A DNA stretch of 7,000 nucleotides from an uncultured Bdellovibrio sp. (GCA_946480995.1 CAMLMF010000126.1:1-7000), one strand, 5' to 3'. Counted from the first letter of the stretch, positions 1 to 5,344 are shown. The notes: a model not told the origin generated them from the sequence alone. Numbers and translations: made by a program.

Positions 1-1231
1 TTCCGTATTCCTAGTCGTCACGGGCGGTGAAGCTCTTTATGCTGACATGGGACACTTTGGTAAGCGACCTATTCGTCTTGCATGGTTTTTCATCGCGTTG
101 CCAGCTTTGACTTTAAATTATTTTGGTCAAGGGGCTTTGCTGTTGAATAACCCTGAAGCCATTTCTAATCCGTTTTATATGTTAGCGCCGAAGTGGGCCG
201 TCTTGCCGATGGTCATTCTTGCAACGTTGGCTGCGGTGATTGCTTCGCAAGCATTGATTTCTGGCGTCTTTTCAATCACTCGCCAGGCGATTCAATTGGG
301 ATTTTGTCCACGCATTTCAATCATTCACACTTCCAGTCAAGAAATCGGACAAATCTATGTGCCGGCCGTGAACTGGGGATTATTCATCGGTGTTATTTGG
401 TTGGTGTTAACATTTAGAACTTCCAGCAATCTGGCGGCAGCTTATGGTATTGCAGTGACAGGCACGATGGTTATTACCACGATTCTAGCTTATGAAGTGT
501 CTCGTCAGAAATGGCAGTGGAGTTTGTTAAAAGCTTCCGTCATTTGGGGCATCTTCTTGATTATGGATCTGGCGTTCTTCGGCGCGAATATTCGTAAGAT
601 CACGCACGGAGGCTGGGTGCCTTTGGCGATTGGCGCGTTGATTTACTTGTTGATGTCGACTTGGCAAAAAGGTCGTCAGGTGTTGTTCCGTCGTCTTAAA
701 GAACGCTCTATGCCGATTGAAGAATTCTGTCAGAAGATTCTGCGTGAGCCTCCATTGCGTGCTCCAGGAACGGCTATCTATATGACCGGAGACCCGTGGG
801 GTGTTCCTGTACCACTGTTACATAATCTGAAGCACAATAAAGTTTTGCATCAGCGCGTGGCGATCTTAACGATCCAGACTCGTGAAGTTCCCTTTGTAAG
901 TAAAAAAGATCGTATCTCCATCCAAGAAGTCATTCCTAATATGTATCGTATCTTGGCTTACTACGGGTTTATGGAAACACCAAAGATGAAACACATCTTA
1001 GAGGCTTGTCGCCAGCAAGATATTAACTTTAACGTTAACGACACCACCTTTGTGCTAGGACGGGAAACTATTATTGCCGACAAAGGCCCGCAGCGTCCTG
1101 GAGACCCCGGAATGGCTCATTGGCGCGAACGCTTATTTGCCGTGATGTCTAAGAATGCACAACGTCCGACAGCGTTCTTTAAAATTCCACCGAATCAAGT
1201 GATTGAAGTGGGAATTCAAGTCGAAATTTAG
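1..1231 (+). CDS. kup: Kup-family potassium uptake transporter, C-terminal part (5' truncated by window edge)
   Basis: Inner-membrane K+ importer of the KUP/HAK/KT family, probably K+/H+ symport by family knowledge. The first full codon is at position 2 and the frame is open to the window edge, so the ATG at 47 is internal: it is the Met of the family motif TGGEALYADMGHFG (visible residues 7-20). About 409 residues are visible against roughly 620 for E. coli Kup, so the N-terminal third is missing. Hydrophobic segments lie near visible residues 26-45, 64-88, 123-138, 144-164, 175-195 and 203-219. A cytoplasmic domain of about 185 residues follows, with the typical stretch MTGDPWGVPVPLLHNLKHNK. 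The stop is TAG at 1229-1231, 9 bases from the stop of the convergent lipase gene. Family assignment is secure; the promoter and start are outside the window. Confidence 0.95.
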   Translation, partial: SVFLVVTGGEALYADMGHFGKRPIRLAWFFIALPALTLNYFGQGALLLNNPEAISNPFYMLAPKWAVLPMVILATLAAVIASQALISGVFSITRQAIQLGFCPRISIIHTSSQEIGQIYVPAVNWGLFIGVIWLVLTFRTSSNLAAAYGIAVTGTMVITTILAYEVSRQKWQWSLLKASVIWGIFLIMDLAFFGANIRKITHGGWVPLAIGALIYLLMSTWQKGRQVLFRRLKERSMPIEEFCQKILREPPLRAPGTAIYMTGDPWGVPVPLLHNLKHNKVLHQRVAILTIQTREVPFVSKKDRISIQEVIPNMYRILAYYGFMETPKMKHILEACRQQDINFNVNDTTFVLGRETIIADKGPQRPGDPGMAHWRERLFAVMSKNAQRPTAFFKIPPNQVIEVGIQVEI

Positions 1232-1240
1232 TTGCTATTT

Positions 1241-2374
1241 TTAAGCCGAGAGCAAACGCAAAACTTGCTCTTTGGCGCGCATCCCATCGTCGTATCCTAG
1301 TTGAATCAGTTCACCGCAATAAGCAGGCTCAAAGAGCAAGTAGCTCGCCAGCTCGCTGTTGTCTTGCAATGAACCCAAACCTCGCAATAAGTACCGGATC
1401 GTCGACGGCAACGACTGCAGTCTTTGTACGGCCAGTTCAGAAATGTCCCGCGACGGAGAAATCCACAAGTAATCAATCGTGCGCACGGATAAATTATGGC
1501 GTTCTTTTTCGCTCAGTTTGACAAGATTGCTGTTGATTCGTTCCAGGCGTTCAATGTCCAGTTCTAAACCATCCATCATCAAGGTGTGTAACAGAACACT
1601 GACGATACGCCCGACAGAGGGTGGTTTGATGTCGTTGGTGTGTTTGACTGAGAAACAAACATCTTGTTTTTTTCGCACGCCAATCGCAATCAGTTTTTGC
1701 GCACCCATCGCCACCGCAGGCCCCAAAGGAGCATGGTTGCGAATGCTGCCGTCACCAAAGTGACGATGCTCAATTCCCACCGAAGGGAATAATAACGGGA
1801 TCGCCGCCGAGGCCAAGACGTGTTCCGTTTTTATTTCGCTTTCCTGAGATCTGCGCCGCAAGCGATTCCATTGCGGAATATCGTCTTGCCCTTGGATAAA
1901 AGTAACCGTGGATGTTTCAAAGTAATCTAAAGCGGAAATGGCCAACGCCCGCAGATGTTTGTTTAAAATATTTTTTTGAATGTTTTCGAAATCACAGTTC
2001 TCTGAAATGAGTTTTTTTAAAGGACTGGGATCCAGTAAAGATTTTCGTTCAGACTCTTTAAGTCCTCCCATTGAAAGATCCGTCAGCCAACGCAAACCAC
2101 CCCAAGCTATTGAGACGGGATCGCTATGGTACACTTTGTCTGAATCAATACCTCCCCAAAGCTCTGTCAGTTTTGTACTTGCCGTGCTGATTTGACAATC
2201 GGGAGTGCAAGCGAGCAAAGCGCAATTGATCGCCCCCGCACTAAGGCCGGAATAATATGCAAAGGGGTGCTCGATCCCTGCTTGTTGACAGACATCTGCG
2301 ATGGCGGCCACGACACCAGCTTGATAAGCACCGCGGGCGCCACCGCCAGAGAGAATTAATGCGGTATTGTTCAT
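1241..2374 (-). CDS. Patatin-like phospholipase / lipid acyl hydrolase
   Basis: Predicted serine lipid acyl hydrolase of the patatin family with a Ser-Asp dyad. Numbered from the chosen Met, the protein has 377 residues. It shows the oxyanion-hole loop SGGGARGAYQ (9-18), the nucleophile elbow G-L-S-A-G (Ser45), the family segment LASAAIPLLFPSV (187-199) and the catalytic D-G (Asp208-Gly209) in FGDGSIRNHAPLG. About 150 further residues follow the catalytic core and show no domain I recognise. No signal peptide is seen, so it is cytoplasmic or exported by a non-Sec route. The ATG at 2374 is preferred to an in-frame GTG at 2389 because GGAGG lies 6 bases upstream of the ATG and would fall inside the coding region if GTG were used. 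A TAGAAT -10-like element (complement of 2427-2432) lies upstream without a good -35. The substrate cannot be told; patatin proteins range from lipid turnover to secreted toxins. Confidence 0.92.
   Translation of the reverse strand: MNNTALILSGGGARGAYQAGVVAAIADVCQQAGIEHPFAYYSGLSAGAINCALLACTPDCQISTASTKLTELWGGIDSDKVYHSDPVSIAWGGLRWLTDLSMGGLKESERKSLLDPSPLKKLISENCDFENIQKNILNKHLRALAISALDYFETSTVTFIQGQDDIPQWNRLRRRSQESEIKTEHVLASAAIPLLFPSVGIEHRHFGDGSIRNHAPLGPAVAMGAQKLIAIGVRKKQDVCFSVKHTNDIKPPSVGRIVSVLLHTLMMDGLELDIERLERINSNLVKLSEKERHNLSVRTIDYLWISPSRDISELAVQRLQSLPSTIRYLLRGLGSLQDNSELASYLLFEPAYCGELIQLGYDDGMRAKEQVLRLLSA
1245..1276. other. Stem-loop at the kup/lipase convergent junction
   Basis: AGAGCAA (1249-1255) pairs perfectly with TTGCTCT (1265-1271) around a 9-base loop. 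Outer GCC (1245-1247) and GGC (1274-1276) can extend the stem across a small internal bulge. It lies in the last codons of the lipase gene, just past the kup stop. Neither strand has a good T run after it, so it is not a canonical Rho-independent terminator. It may still stabilise or end one of the two converging transcripts. Confidence 0.3.
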
Positions 2375-2380
2375 GCTGGG

Positions 2381-2385
2381 CCTCC
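2381..2385 (-). promoter_or_regulatory. Ribosome binding site fixing the lipase start
   Basis: GGAGG on the minus strand, 6 bases upstream of the ATG at 2374. It decides between that ATG and the in-frame GTG at 2389. Confidence 0.8.
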
Positions 2386-2479
2386 GCACCCATCCTAAAA
2401 GGATCTAGTTGCCAATGCTTGCAAAATTCTAGACTTGTTTAAAAATACAAGAAGAGGATACTAAGGATGAACGACGCAC

Positions 2480-2499
2480 GATAATTCTTAGAAATTATC
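2480..2499. repeat. Short AT-rich hairpin in the lipase/yceI intergenic region
   Basis: GATAATT (2480-2486) and AATTATC (2493-2499) are perfect inverted copies around a 6-base loop. It lies about 105 bases upstream of the lipase start. It could be an operator or part of a leader; nothing in the sequence decides this. Confidence 0.35.
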
Positions 2500-2530
2500 G
2501 GTTCCATTGAAGGAAAAATTCTACGTCGTA

Positions 2531-2555
2531 AAAGAGAGCCTTCGCGGCTCTCTTT
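2531..2555. terminator. Terminator-like hairpin with no obvious upstream gene
   Basis: AAAGAGAGCC (2531-2540) pairs perfectly over 10 bp with GGCTCTCTTT (2546-2555) around the loop TTCGC. The plus strand continues with a U-rich, C-interrupted tail; the minus strand continues with a short T run. It sits between divergent genes, so no neighbouring annotated gene needs it as its own terminator. It may end an unannotated small RNA or insulate the lipase promoter. Its right arm overlaps the left outer arm of the large palindrome at 2548-2750. Confidence 0.5.
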
Positions 2556-2750
2556 CTATTTCTCCCTTTATACGTTGGTCTGTCGTGCTTTCCCTAGGAG
2601 ATTTAATTACTCTCCCTGCGTTCGACACGCGCATCCTGCGCTCGCCCGCCTGGGTACGCATCCTGCGGGCGGGAGGTCTCTCTCCGGGAGAGTAATTAAA
2701 TCTCCTAGGGAAAGGCGAAGATCTTTCTTGAGGGAGAAATAGAAAGAGAG
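2548..2750. repeat. Large imperfect palindrome (203 bp) with two perfectly paired arm segments
   Basis: The outer arms 2548-2567 and 2731-2750 are perfect 20-base reverse complements. The inner arms 2588-2616 and 2686-2714 are perfect 29-base reverse complements, centred on TAGGAGATTTAATTAC on the left. Between the paired segments are unpaired spacers of 20 bases (left) and 16 bases (right). The centre (2617-2685) is a 69-base GC-rich loop. There is no transposase or convincing ORF, so this is a non-coding element. It could be a dispersed genomic repeat (MITE- or REP-like), a cruciform site or a structured RNA. Arm identity is read directly; genomic copy number is unknown. Confidence 0.85.
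2630..2667 (+). repeat. 11-base direct repeat in the palindrome loop
   Basis: CGCATCCTGCG-type copies lie at 2630-2640 (after CGACACG) and 2657-2667 (after GGTA), 27 bases apart. GC-rich segments around CCCGCC and GGGCGGG between and after them can also pair locally. The loop is clearly richer in GC than the arms, which suggests a compound element rather than random DNA. Confidence 0.55.
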
Positions 2751-2754
2751 ATTG

Positions 2755-2895
2755 GCTTCGCGTTTTGGGGTATATGGGCTTCGCCGGGGGGAGTCTGGTA
2801 TTTATTTTGGTGGCTTGGTTGTTGGTTTGGGTGCCGAATTTTTTTTGGGTCTGGTTTCGGTTTGGTAACTTGGATTTTGGTTTAATTTGTAGTGT
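2755..2895 (+). other. G+T-rich low-complexity tract upstream of yceI
   Basis: By hand count, only 17 of the 100 bases from 2791 to 2890 are A or C on the plus strand. The tract is built from many TTTGG, TTGG and GGTTT units, and has G runs at 2767-2770, 2776-2778 and 2786-2791. No plausible ORF or ribosome binding site is seen in it. Such strand asymmetry is unlike the flanking genes. It could be a remnant of repeat expansion, a protein-binding tract or a region prone to unusual DNA structure. Confidence 0.6.
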
Positions 2896-2914
2896 CGATG
2901 ATTGCGCTTCGACA
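2893..2914. promoter_or_regulatory. Inverted repeat upstream of yceI, possible operator or leader hairpin
   Basis: TGTCGA (2893-2898) and TCGACA (2909-2914) are perfect inverted copies around a 10-base spacer, 57 bases before the yceI ATG. A weak -35/-10 pair, TTGCGC (2902-2907) and GATAGT (2925-2930) with a 17-base spacer, overlaps it. If that promoter is real, the inverted repeat sits where a repressor would act. Both parts are pattern matches only. Confidence 0.3.
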
Positions 2915-2956
2915 GGAATTCGCTGATAGTTTTTTAGTTCGTGTTAATCATCTTTG

Positions 2957-2962
2957 AAGGAG
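2957..2962 (+). promoter_or_regulatory. Ribosome binding site of yceI
   Basis: AAGGAG, 8 bases before the ATG at 2971. It lies downstream of the alternative GTG at 2941 and so rules that start out. Confidence 0.8.
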
Positions 2963-2970
2963 AATATACG

Positions 2971-3555
2971 ATGATGAAGTTTGTTTTAGGTGCTTTGGTT
3001 TTTGTGGCTGTTTCGGCGCAGGCTGCTGAGACTTATAAAATTGATACTGCGGCTAGCTCTGTGGCTTGGAAGGGCTTTAAGAAAATGGGAAGTTCACATG
3101 ATGGTGGAATTTCTGTTAAAGAAGGCACTGTGACTGTTGATAAAAATAAAGTCACTGGTGGTGAGGTTGTTGTAGATATGAAAACGATCACTAACAACGA
3201 TCTTAAAGACAGTGCTGATTATCAAAAGAAATTGCTAGGTCACTTGTCGAATGCAGATTTCTTTAATGTTGAAAAATATCCTACGTCGACTTTTAAAATC
3301 ACTAAAGTTTCTACTGTAAAAAATGAAACGATCGTGAAAGGTGATTTGACGATGATTGGTCAAACCAACCCTGTTGAGTTCCCAATCAAAGTAATGATCG
3401 ACAAAGGCACAGCAACAGGCGAAGGCACTGTGAAGATTGACCGTACAAAATGGGGCCTTAAATATGGCTCAGGCAATTTCTTTAAAGAACTTGCAGGCGA
3501 TAAAATCATCAGCGACGAATTTGAACTGACTTTGAAAATCGTTGCTAAAAAATAG
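2971..3555 (+). CDS. yceI: YceI-family exported protein (lipocalin-like, polyisoprenoid-binding fold)
   Basis: Predicted periplasmic protein of the YceI family, an antiparallel beta-barrel related in fold to lipocalins. Some members bind isoprenoid chains such as quinone-like lipids; the ligand here is unknown. From the ATG at 2971 it has 194 residues, close to the 191 of E. coli YceI. Residues 1-18 are a classic Sec signal peptide with a hydrophobic core ending SAQA, and the mature protein starts at AETYKID. Family signatures are visible: HLSNADFFNVEKYP (91-104), then STFKIT, GDLTMIGQTNPVEFPIKV, and the C-terminal DRTKWGLKYGSGNFFKELAG followed by DKIISDEFELTLKI. ATG-ATG offers two tandem starts; 2971 has the better spacing. 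The gene stands alone, with divergent lipase upstream and a convergent small gene downstream. An intrinsic terminator follows at 3583-3607. Confidence 0.93.
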   Translation: MMKFVLGALVFVAVSAQAAETYKIDTAASSVAWKGFKKMGSSHDGGISVKEGTVTVDKNKVTGGEVVVDMKTITNNDLKDSADYQKKLLGHLSNADFFNVEKYPTSTFKITKVSTVKNETIVKGDLTMIGQTNPVEFPIKVMIDKGTATGEGTVKIDRTKWGLKYGSGNFFKELAGDKIISDEFELTLKIVAKK

Positions 3556-3572
3556 TTTTAAATTTTAAAACT
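3554..3572 (-). terminator. AT-rich palindrome after the small H-box gene, possible minus-strand terminator
   Basis: A perfect 9-bp-arm palindrome, AGTTTTAAA then TTTAAAACT about a single central T, begins inside the yceI stop codon. On the minus strand it is followed by ATTTTTTAG, giving the hairpin-plus-T-run layout of a terminator for the gene ending at 3577. The stem is almost all A-T, so termination strength is doubtful. Confidence 0.4.
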
Positions 3573-3576
3573 TTAA

Positions 3577-3858
3577 CTAAGGGGGAGGACGCAAGTTCTC
3601 CCTTTTTAGTTTCATCTCTTCTTCTAAAAATTCAGCTAAATGTGTTTTGCGGCTTTTAATGAGCTTGTCGATACGATTTAGGTACCCGGCCAGATGACCG
3701 AACAGTCTTTCGACCTCCACATCGGTTTCAAGACGACCTTCTTCTTCTTTAATTTCTTCCGTTAATCGATCCACGATAAAGAGGGCCGCATTCAGCGAGC
3801 TGCCGATGTCGTGTAAGAAATCTCGCTCGTGATAAACCGTTTGATCAGAGTCATCCAT
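3577..3858 (-). CDS. Small helical protein with a histidine-kinase-like H-box (possible stand-alone DHp/phosphotransfer domain)
   Basis: A 93-residue acidic/basic helical protein without signal peptide or membrane segment, so probably cytoplasmic. Residues 14-32 read FLHDIGSSLNAALFIVDRL, which resembles the H-box helix of sensor histidine kinases (H-D/E-hydrophobic, then L at +6), with His16 as the candidate phospho-acceptor. A second amphipathic helix runs from about 48 to 84 (VERLFGHLAGYLNRIDKLIK and on), as in the two-helix hairpin of a DHp domain. There is no N, G1 or G2 box, so it cannot bind ATP as a kinase. The start is well supported by AGGAGG 5 bases upstream. It is transcribed divergently from the outer-membrane protein gene. 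The coding frame is real by RBS and composition; the signalling role is inference from one motif. It could equally be a coiled-coil protein of other function. Confidence 0.8.
   Translation of the reverse strand: MDDSDQTVYHERDFLHDIGSSLNAALFIVDRLTEEIKEEEGRLETDVEVERLFGHLAGYLNRIDKLIKSRKTHLAEFLEEEMKLKRENLRPPP
3583..3607 (+). terminator. Intrinsic terminator of yceI
   Basis: GGGAGGAC (3583-3590) pairs with GTTCTCCC (3595-3602), one pair being G-T, around a GCAA tetraloop. TTTTT follows at 3603-3607. It is 27 bases past the yceI stop. The same bases encode the last residues (RENLRPPP) of the opposite-strand gene, so terminator and coding sequence share DNA. Confidence 0.8.
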
Positions 3859-3863
3859 AGAAT

Positions 3864-3869
3864 CCTCCT
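3864..3869 (-). promoter_or_regulatory. Strong ribosome binding site of the H-box gene
   Basis: AGGAGG on the minus strand, 5 bases upstream of the ATG at 3858. A full-consensus Shine-Dalgarno sequence supports translation of this small gene. Confidence 0.85.
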
Positions 3870-3875
3870 GCTTAG

Positions 3876-3904
3876 AGTATTCTTTCTAGTCACCTGCTTT
3901 TCAA
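3876..3904 (-). promoter_or_regulatory. Candidate sigma70-type promoter of the H-box gene
   Basis: On the minus strand TTGAAA (complement of 3899-3904, 5 of 6 to consensus) is followed after 17 bases by AATACT (complement of 3876-3881, 4 of 6). Predicted transcription would start almost at the Shine-Dalgarno sequence, giving a 5' leader of only about 12 bases. That is tight, so the promoter may lie elsewhere. Confidence 0.35.
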
Positions 3905-3942
3905 CTTGTAGGTCTGCACAGGTGGTGTACTTATTTCACCAC
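3891..3942. promoter_or_regulatory. Two overlapping, mutually exclusive hairpins between divergent genes
   Basis: CACCTG (3891-3896) can pair with CAGGTG (3919-3924). GTGGTG (3922-3927) can pair with CACCAC (3937-3942) around a 9-base AT-rich loop. The two stems share bases 3922-3924, so only one can form fully. They open the 415-base gap 3859-4273, which holds no convincing ORF. A further small stem, ATGCC/GGCAT, lies at 3985-4003. They could be operator half-sites or an RNA switch in a long leader of the outer-membrane gene. Confidence 0.35.
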
Positions 3943-4152
3943 GTCTTTTCCAAATGACACGGTCCTGCATAAACTTCCAAGTAAATGCCACTTGTGTAGG
4001 CATGAAATGTCCTCAGAACGATTATAAGTGGTTTAAGTTTTAGTTTTTGGTTAGGAATGGTGTTGAAACGGGACCAAAGTCATGGCACCTTGTTTGCTTT
4101 GTAGGGTAGGTAGATCCAATTTGGGACTACTGATAATTCGCGCACTGAAATT

Positions 4153-4179
4153 TAACAGTGGTTAAGCAGGGGCCGAATT
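4153..4179 (+). promoter_or_regulatory. Weak sigma28 (FliA)-like promoter motif upstream of the outer-membrane gene
   Basis: TAAC (4153-4156), then 15 bases, then GCCGAATT (4172-4179), against the consensus TAAA-N15-GCCGATAA. The first five bases of the -10 box match, but the last three do not. It would give a leader of about 85-95 bases. No good sigma70 promoter was found nearby. AGTGGTT(T)AAG occurs at 4027-4037 and 4157-4166, a possible pair of binding sites. Low confidence. Confidence 0.2.
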
Positions 4180-4273
4180 TTGAGGAATTTAATTTTTGAA
4201 ATAACAGTTTTAATAAACGAATTTTTAGTAGTTTAAGAAAACATTTTTAACAACGAATGGGGAAGGAAATACA

Positions 4274-5230
4274 GTGAAAAAACAATTACTATTGTCACTG
4301 GTTTTAGCGGGATCAATGGTTGCTGGCGTTGCGCAAGCAGAAGAGCAACAGGACCAAAGCGCAAATACAAGCTCAGTTAAAGTAACTGACGTTCAGAAAG
4401 CTGACGAAAAGCAAGGTGATATTGATAACGAAATCACGAATGCAAAAATGCGTGCTGAGTCTGGTTCAAAATCTCAATGGTCAATGAGCTTGGATTTCGC
4501 TTACGCAGGCGGAAACCTTGAAGATCCATTAGGAAAAGTTCGTCCAAATTACTCTGGCGAGCCTTCGACTAACGACATCACATATCTAGATGGTACTATT
4601 GAAGGTTCATACCGTATCAATAAAAACAGCCGCCTAGGTTTCGGTACTGGTGTATCAATCCTTACGCCACTTCAAAGCACTGACAAAGAAATCACAACTA
4701 GCACTGAAGCTGGCGGTGCTACTGAAGTTGCAACTCCATACATCTCTTACGGCTATTCTGGCCGTGTTGCGGGTGTTCAGGCTTCTGCAAGTTTGTCATA
4801 CAGCCATTACACTTCAGACTATCAAATGAACGATTTGAAAAAATTCGGCTCAATTGGTGCGGGTATCACTGCATTGTTTGAAATTCCAAACTCTAACTGG
4901 CAGCCAGGTATCAGCTTGAGCGGTGCATCTTATATCGCTACTGAAGGCGTTACAGGTACAAAAGACTATGAAATCGGTCTTTACCCATTCGTTGAATACG
5001 CATTCAACGACATGTTCTCTTTCAGAACAGTATTCCGTCCTGCGACTTACTACCATTTGATTGGTGAGCAAGACCTTACTTTCGGAAAAAGCATGTATAC
5101 TCAATCTTTGGGTCTAGGTATCGCGGTTACTCGTGACCTTTACTTGTACCCAAATATGCAATTCGCTCCAGAAAATCTTAAGCCTTCACTTACGAATGTT
5201 GGCTTAAACGTTACAGCGAACATTTTCTAA
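4274..5230 (+). CDS. Exported outer-membrane beta-barrel protein, unnamed
   Basis: A 318-residue protein starting at GTG, with AAGGA 6 bases upstream. Residues 1-22 form a Sec signal peptide (KK, hydrophobic core, cleavage after AQA). Residues 23-70 are hydrophilic, rich in E, Q, K and D, and probably a periplasmic or plug-like extension. From about 71 on, alternating polar/hydrophobic strands with aromatic girdles recur (for example QWSMSLDFAYAGG, TPYISYGYSGRV, GVQASASLSYSHY, YEIGLYPFVEYAF, FSFRTVFRPATYYHL). The protein ends NVGLNVTANIF, with the terminal Phe recognised by the BAM machinery. About 10-12 strands can be sketched by eye. I do not recognise the family. Bdellovibrio makes abundant outer-membrane proteins of its own, and this could be one; that is unproven. 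The gene is monocistronic, preceded by a long intergenic region and closed by a strong terminator. Confidence 0.87.
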   Translation: MKKQLLLSLVLAGSMVAGVAQAEEQQDQSANTSSVKVTDVQKADEKQGDIDNEITNAKMRAESGSKSQWSMSLDFAYAGGNLEDPLGKVRPNYSGEPSTNDITYLDGTIEGSYRINKNSRLGFGTGVSILTPLQSTDKEITTSTEAGGATEVATPYISYGYSGRVAGVQASASLSYSHYTSDYQMNDLKKFGSIGAGITALFEIPNSNWQPGISLSGASYIATEGVTGTKDYEIGLYPFVEYAFNDMFSFRTVFRPATYYHLIGEQDLTFGKSMYTQSLGLGIAVTRDLYLYPNMQFAPENLKPSLTNVGLNVTANIF

Positions 5231-5250
5231 TTTAAAGTTCACGCTTTAAA
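5231..5250 (+). other. Stem-loop directly after the outer-membrane gene stop
   Basis: TTTAAAG (5231-5237) pairs perfectly with CTTTAAA (5244-5250) around a 6-base loop, starting at the base after the stop codon. It is AT-rich and lacks a T run, so it is more likely a 3' stabilising hairpin than the main terminator, which lies at 5291-5324. Confidence 0.4.
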
Positions 5251-5290
5251 TTATCTTGAGCGACGGTCCATCTGACTGGAGCTTAAAATA

Positions 5291-5324
5291 AAAAAACCCA
5301 CAGTCTTAAAGCTGTGGGTTTTTT
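5291..5324. terminator. Strong bidirectional intrinsic terminator
   Basis: AAAAAACCCACAG (5291-5303) pairs perfectly over 13 bp with CTGTGGGTTTTTT (5312-5324) around an 8-base loop. On the plus strand a T-rich tail continues to 5331; on the minus strand the A run at 5290-5296 reads as seven Ts. It lies between the converging outer-membrane gene (stop 5230) and the large minus-strand gene (stop 5345) and can serve both. Confidence 0.93.
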
Positions 5325-5344
5325 ATTTTTTGATTTAGATATTC

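Noticed and set aside
2375..2389. GTG at 2389 as the lipase start
   Set aside because: The strong GGAGG would lie inside the coding sequence; the ATG at 2374 is 6 bases downstream of it.
2467..2484. Five-codon reading frame (MNDAR) upstream of the hairpins, as a leader peptide
   Set aside because: It is too short to distinguish from chance, and no downstream plus-strand gene within attenuation distance would use it.
2507..2695. A 62-codon plus-strand open frame across the palindrome
   Set aside because: It reads through the arm and loop of the inverted repeat, has no convincing start context of its own, and its amino-acid string is explained by the repeat DNA.
2548..2750. A complete insertion sequence
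   Set aside because: Although the ends are inverted repeats, there is no transposase frame and the interior is only about 69 bases; at most it is a non-autonomous element.
2941..2970. GTG at 2941 as the yceI start
   Set aside because: It precedes the AAGGAG at 2957-2962 and would put ten charged/hydrophobic residues before the signal peptide; the ATG at 2971 fits both features.
3859..4273. A c-di-GMP class I riboswitch or similar known RNA upstream of the outer-membrane gene
   Set aside because: The conserved GEMM core and tetraloop-receptor sequences are not visible; only simple stems are.
4850..5104. Minus-strand open frame inside the outer-membrane gene
   Set aside because: It overlaps a well-supported exported protein gene on the other strand and has no ribosome binding site or recognisable content.
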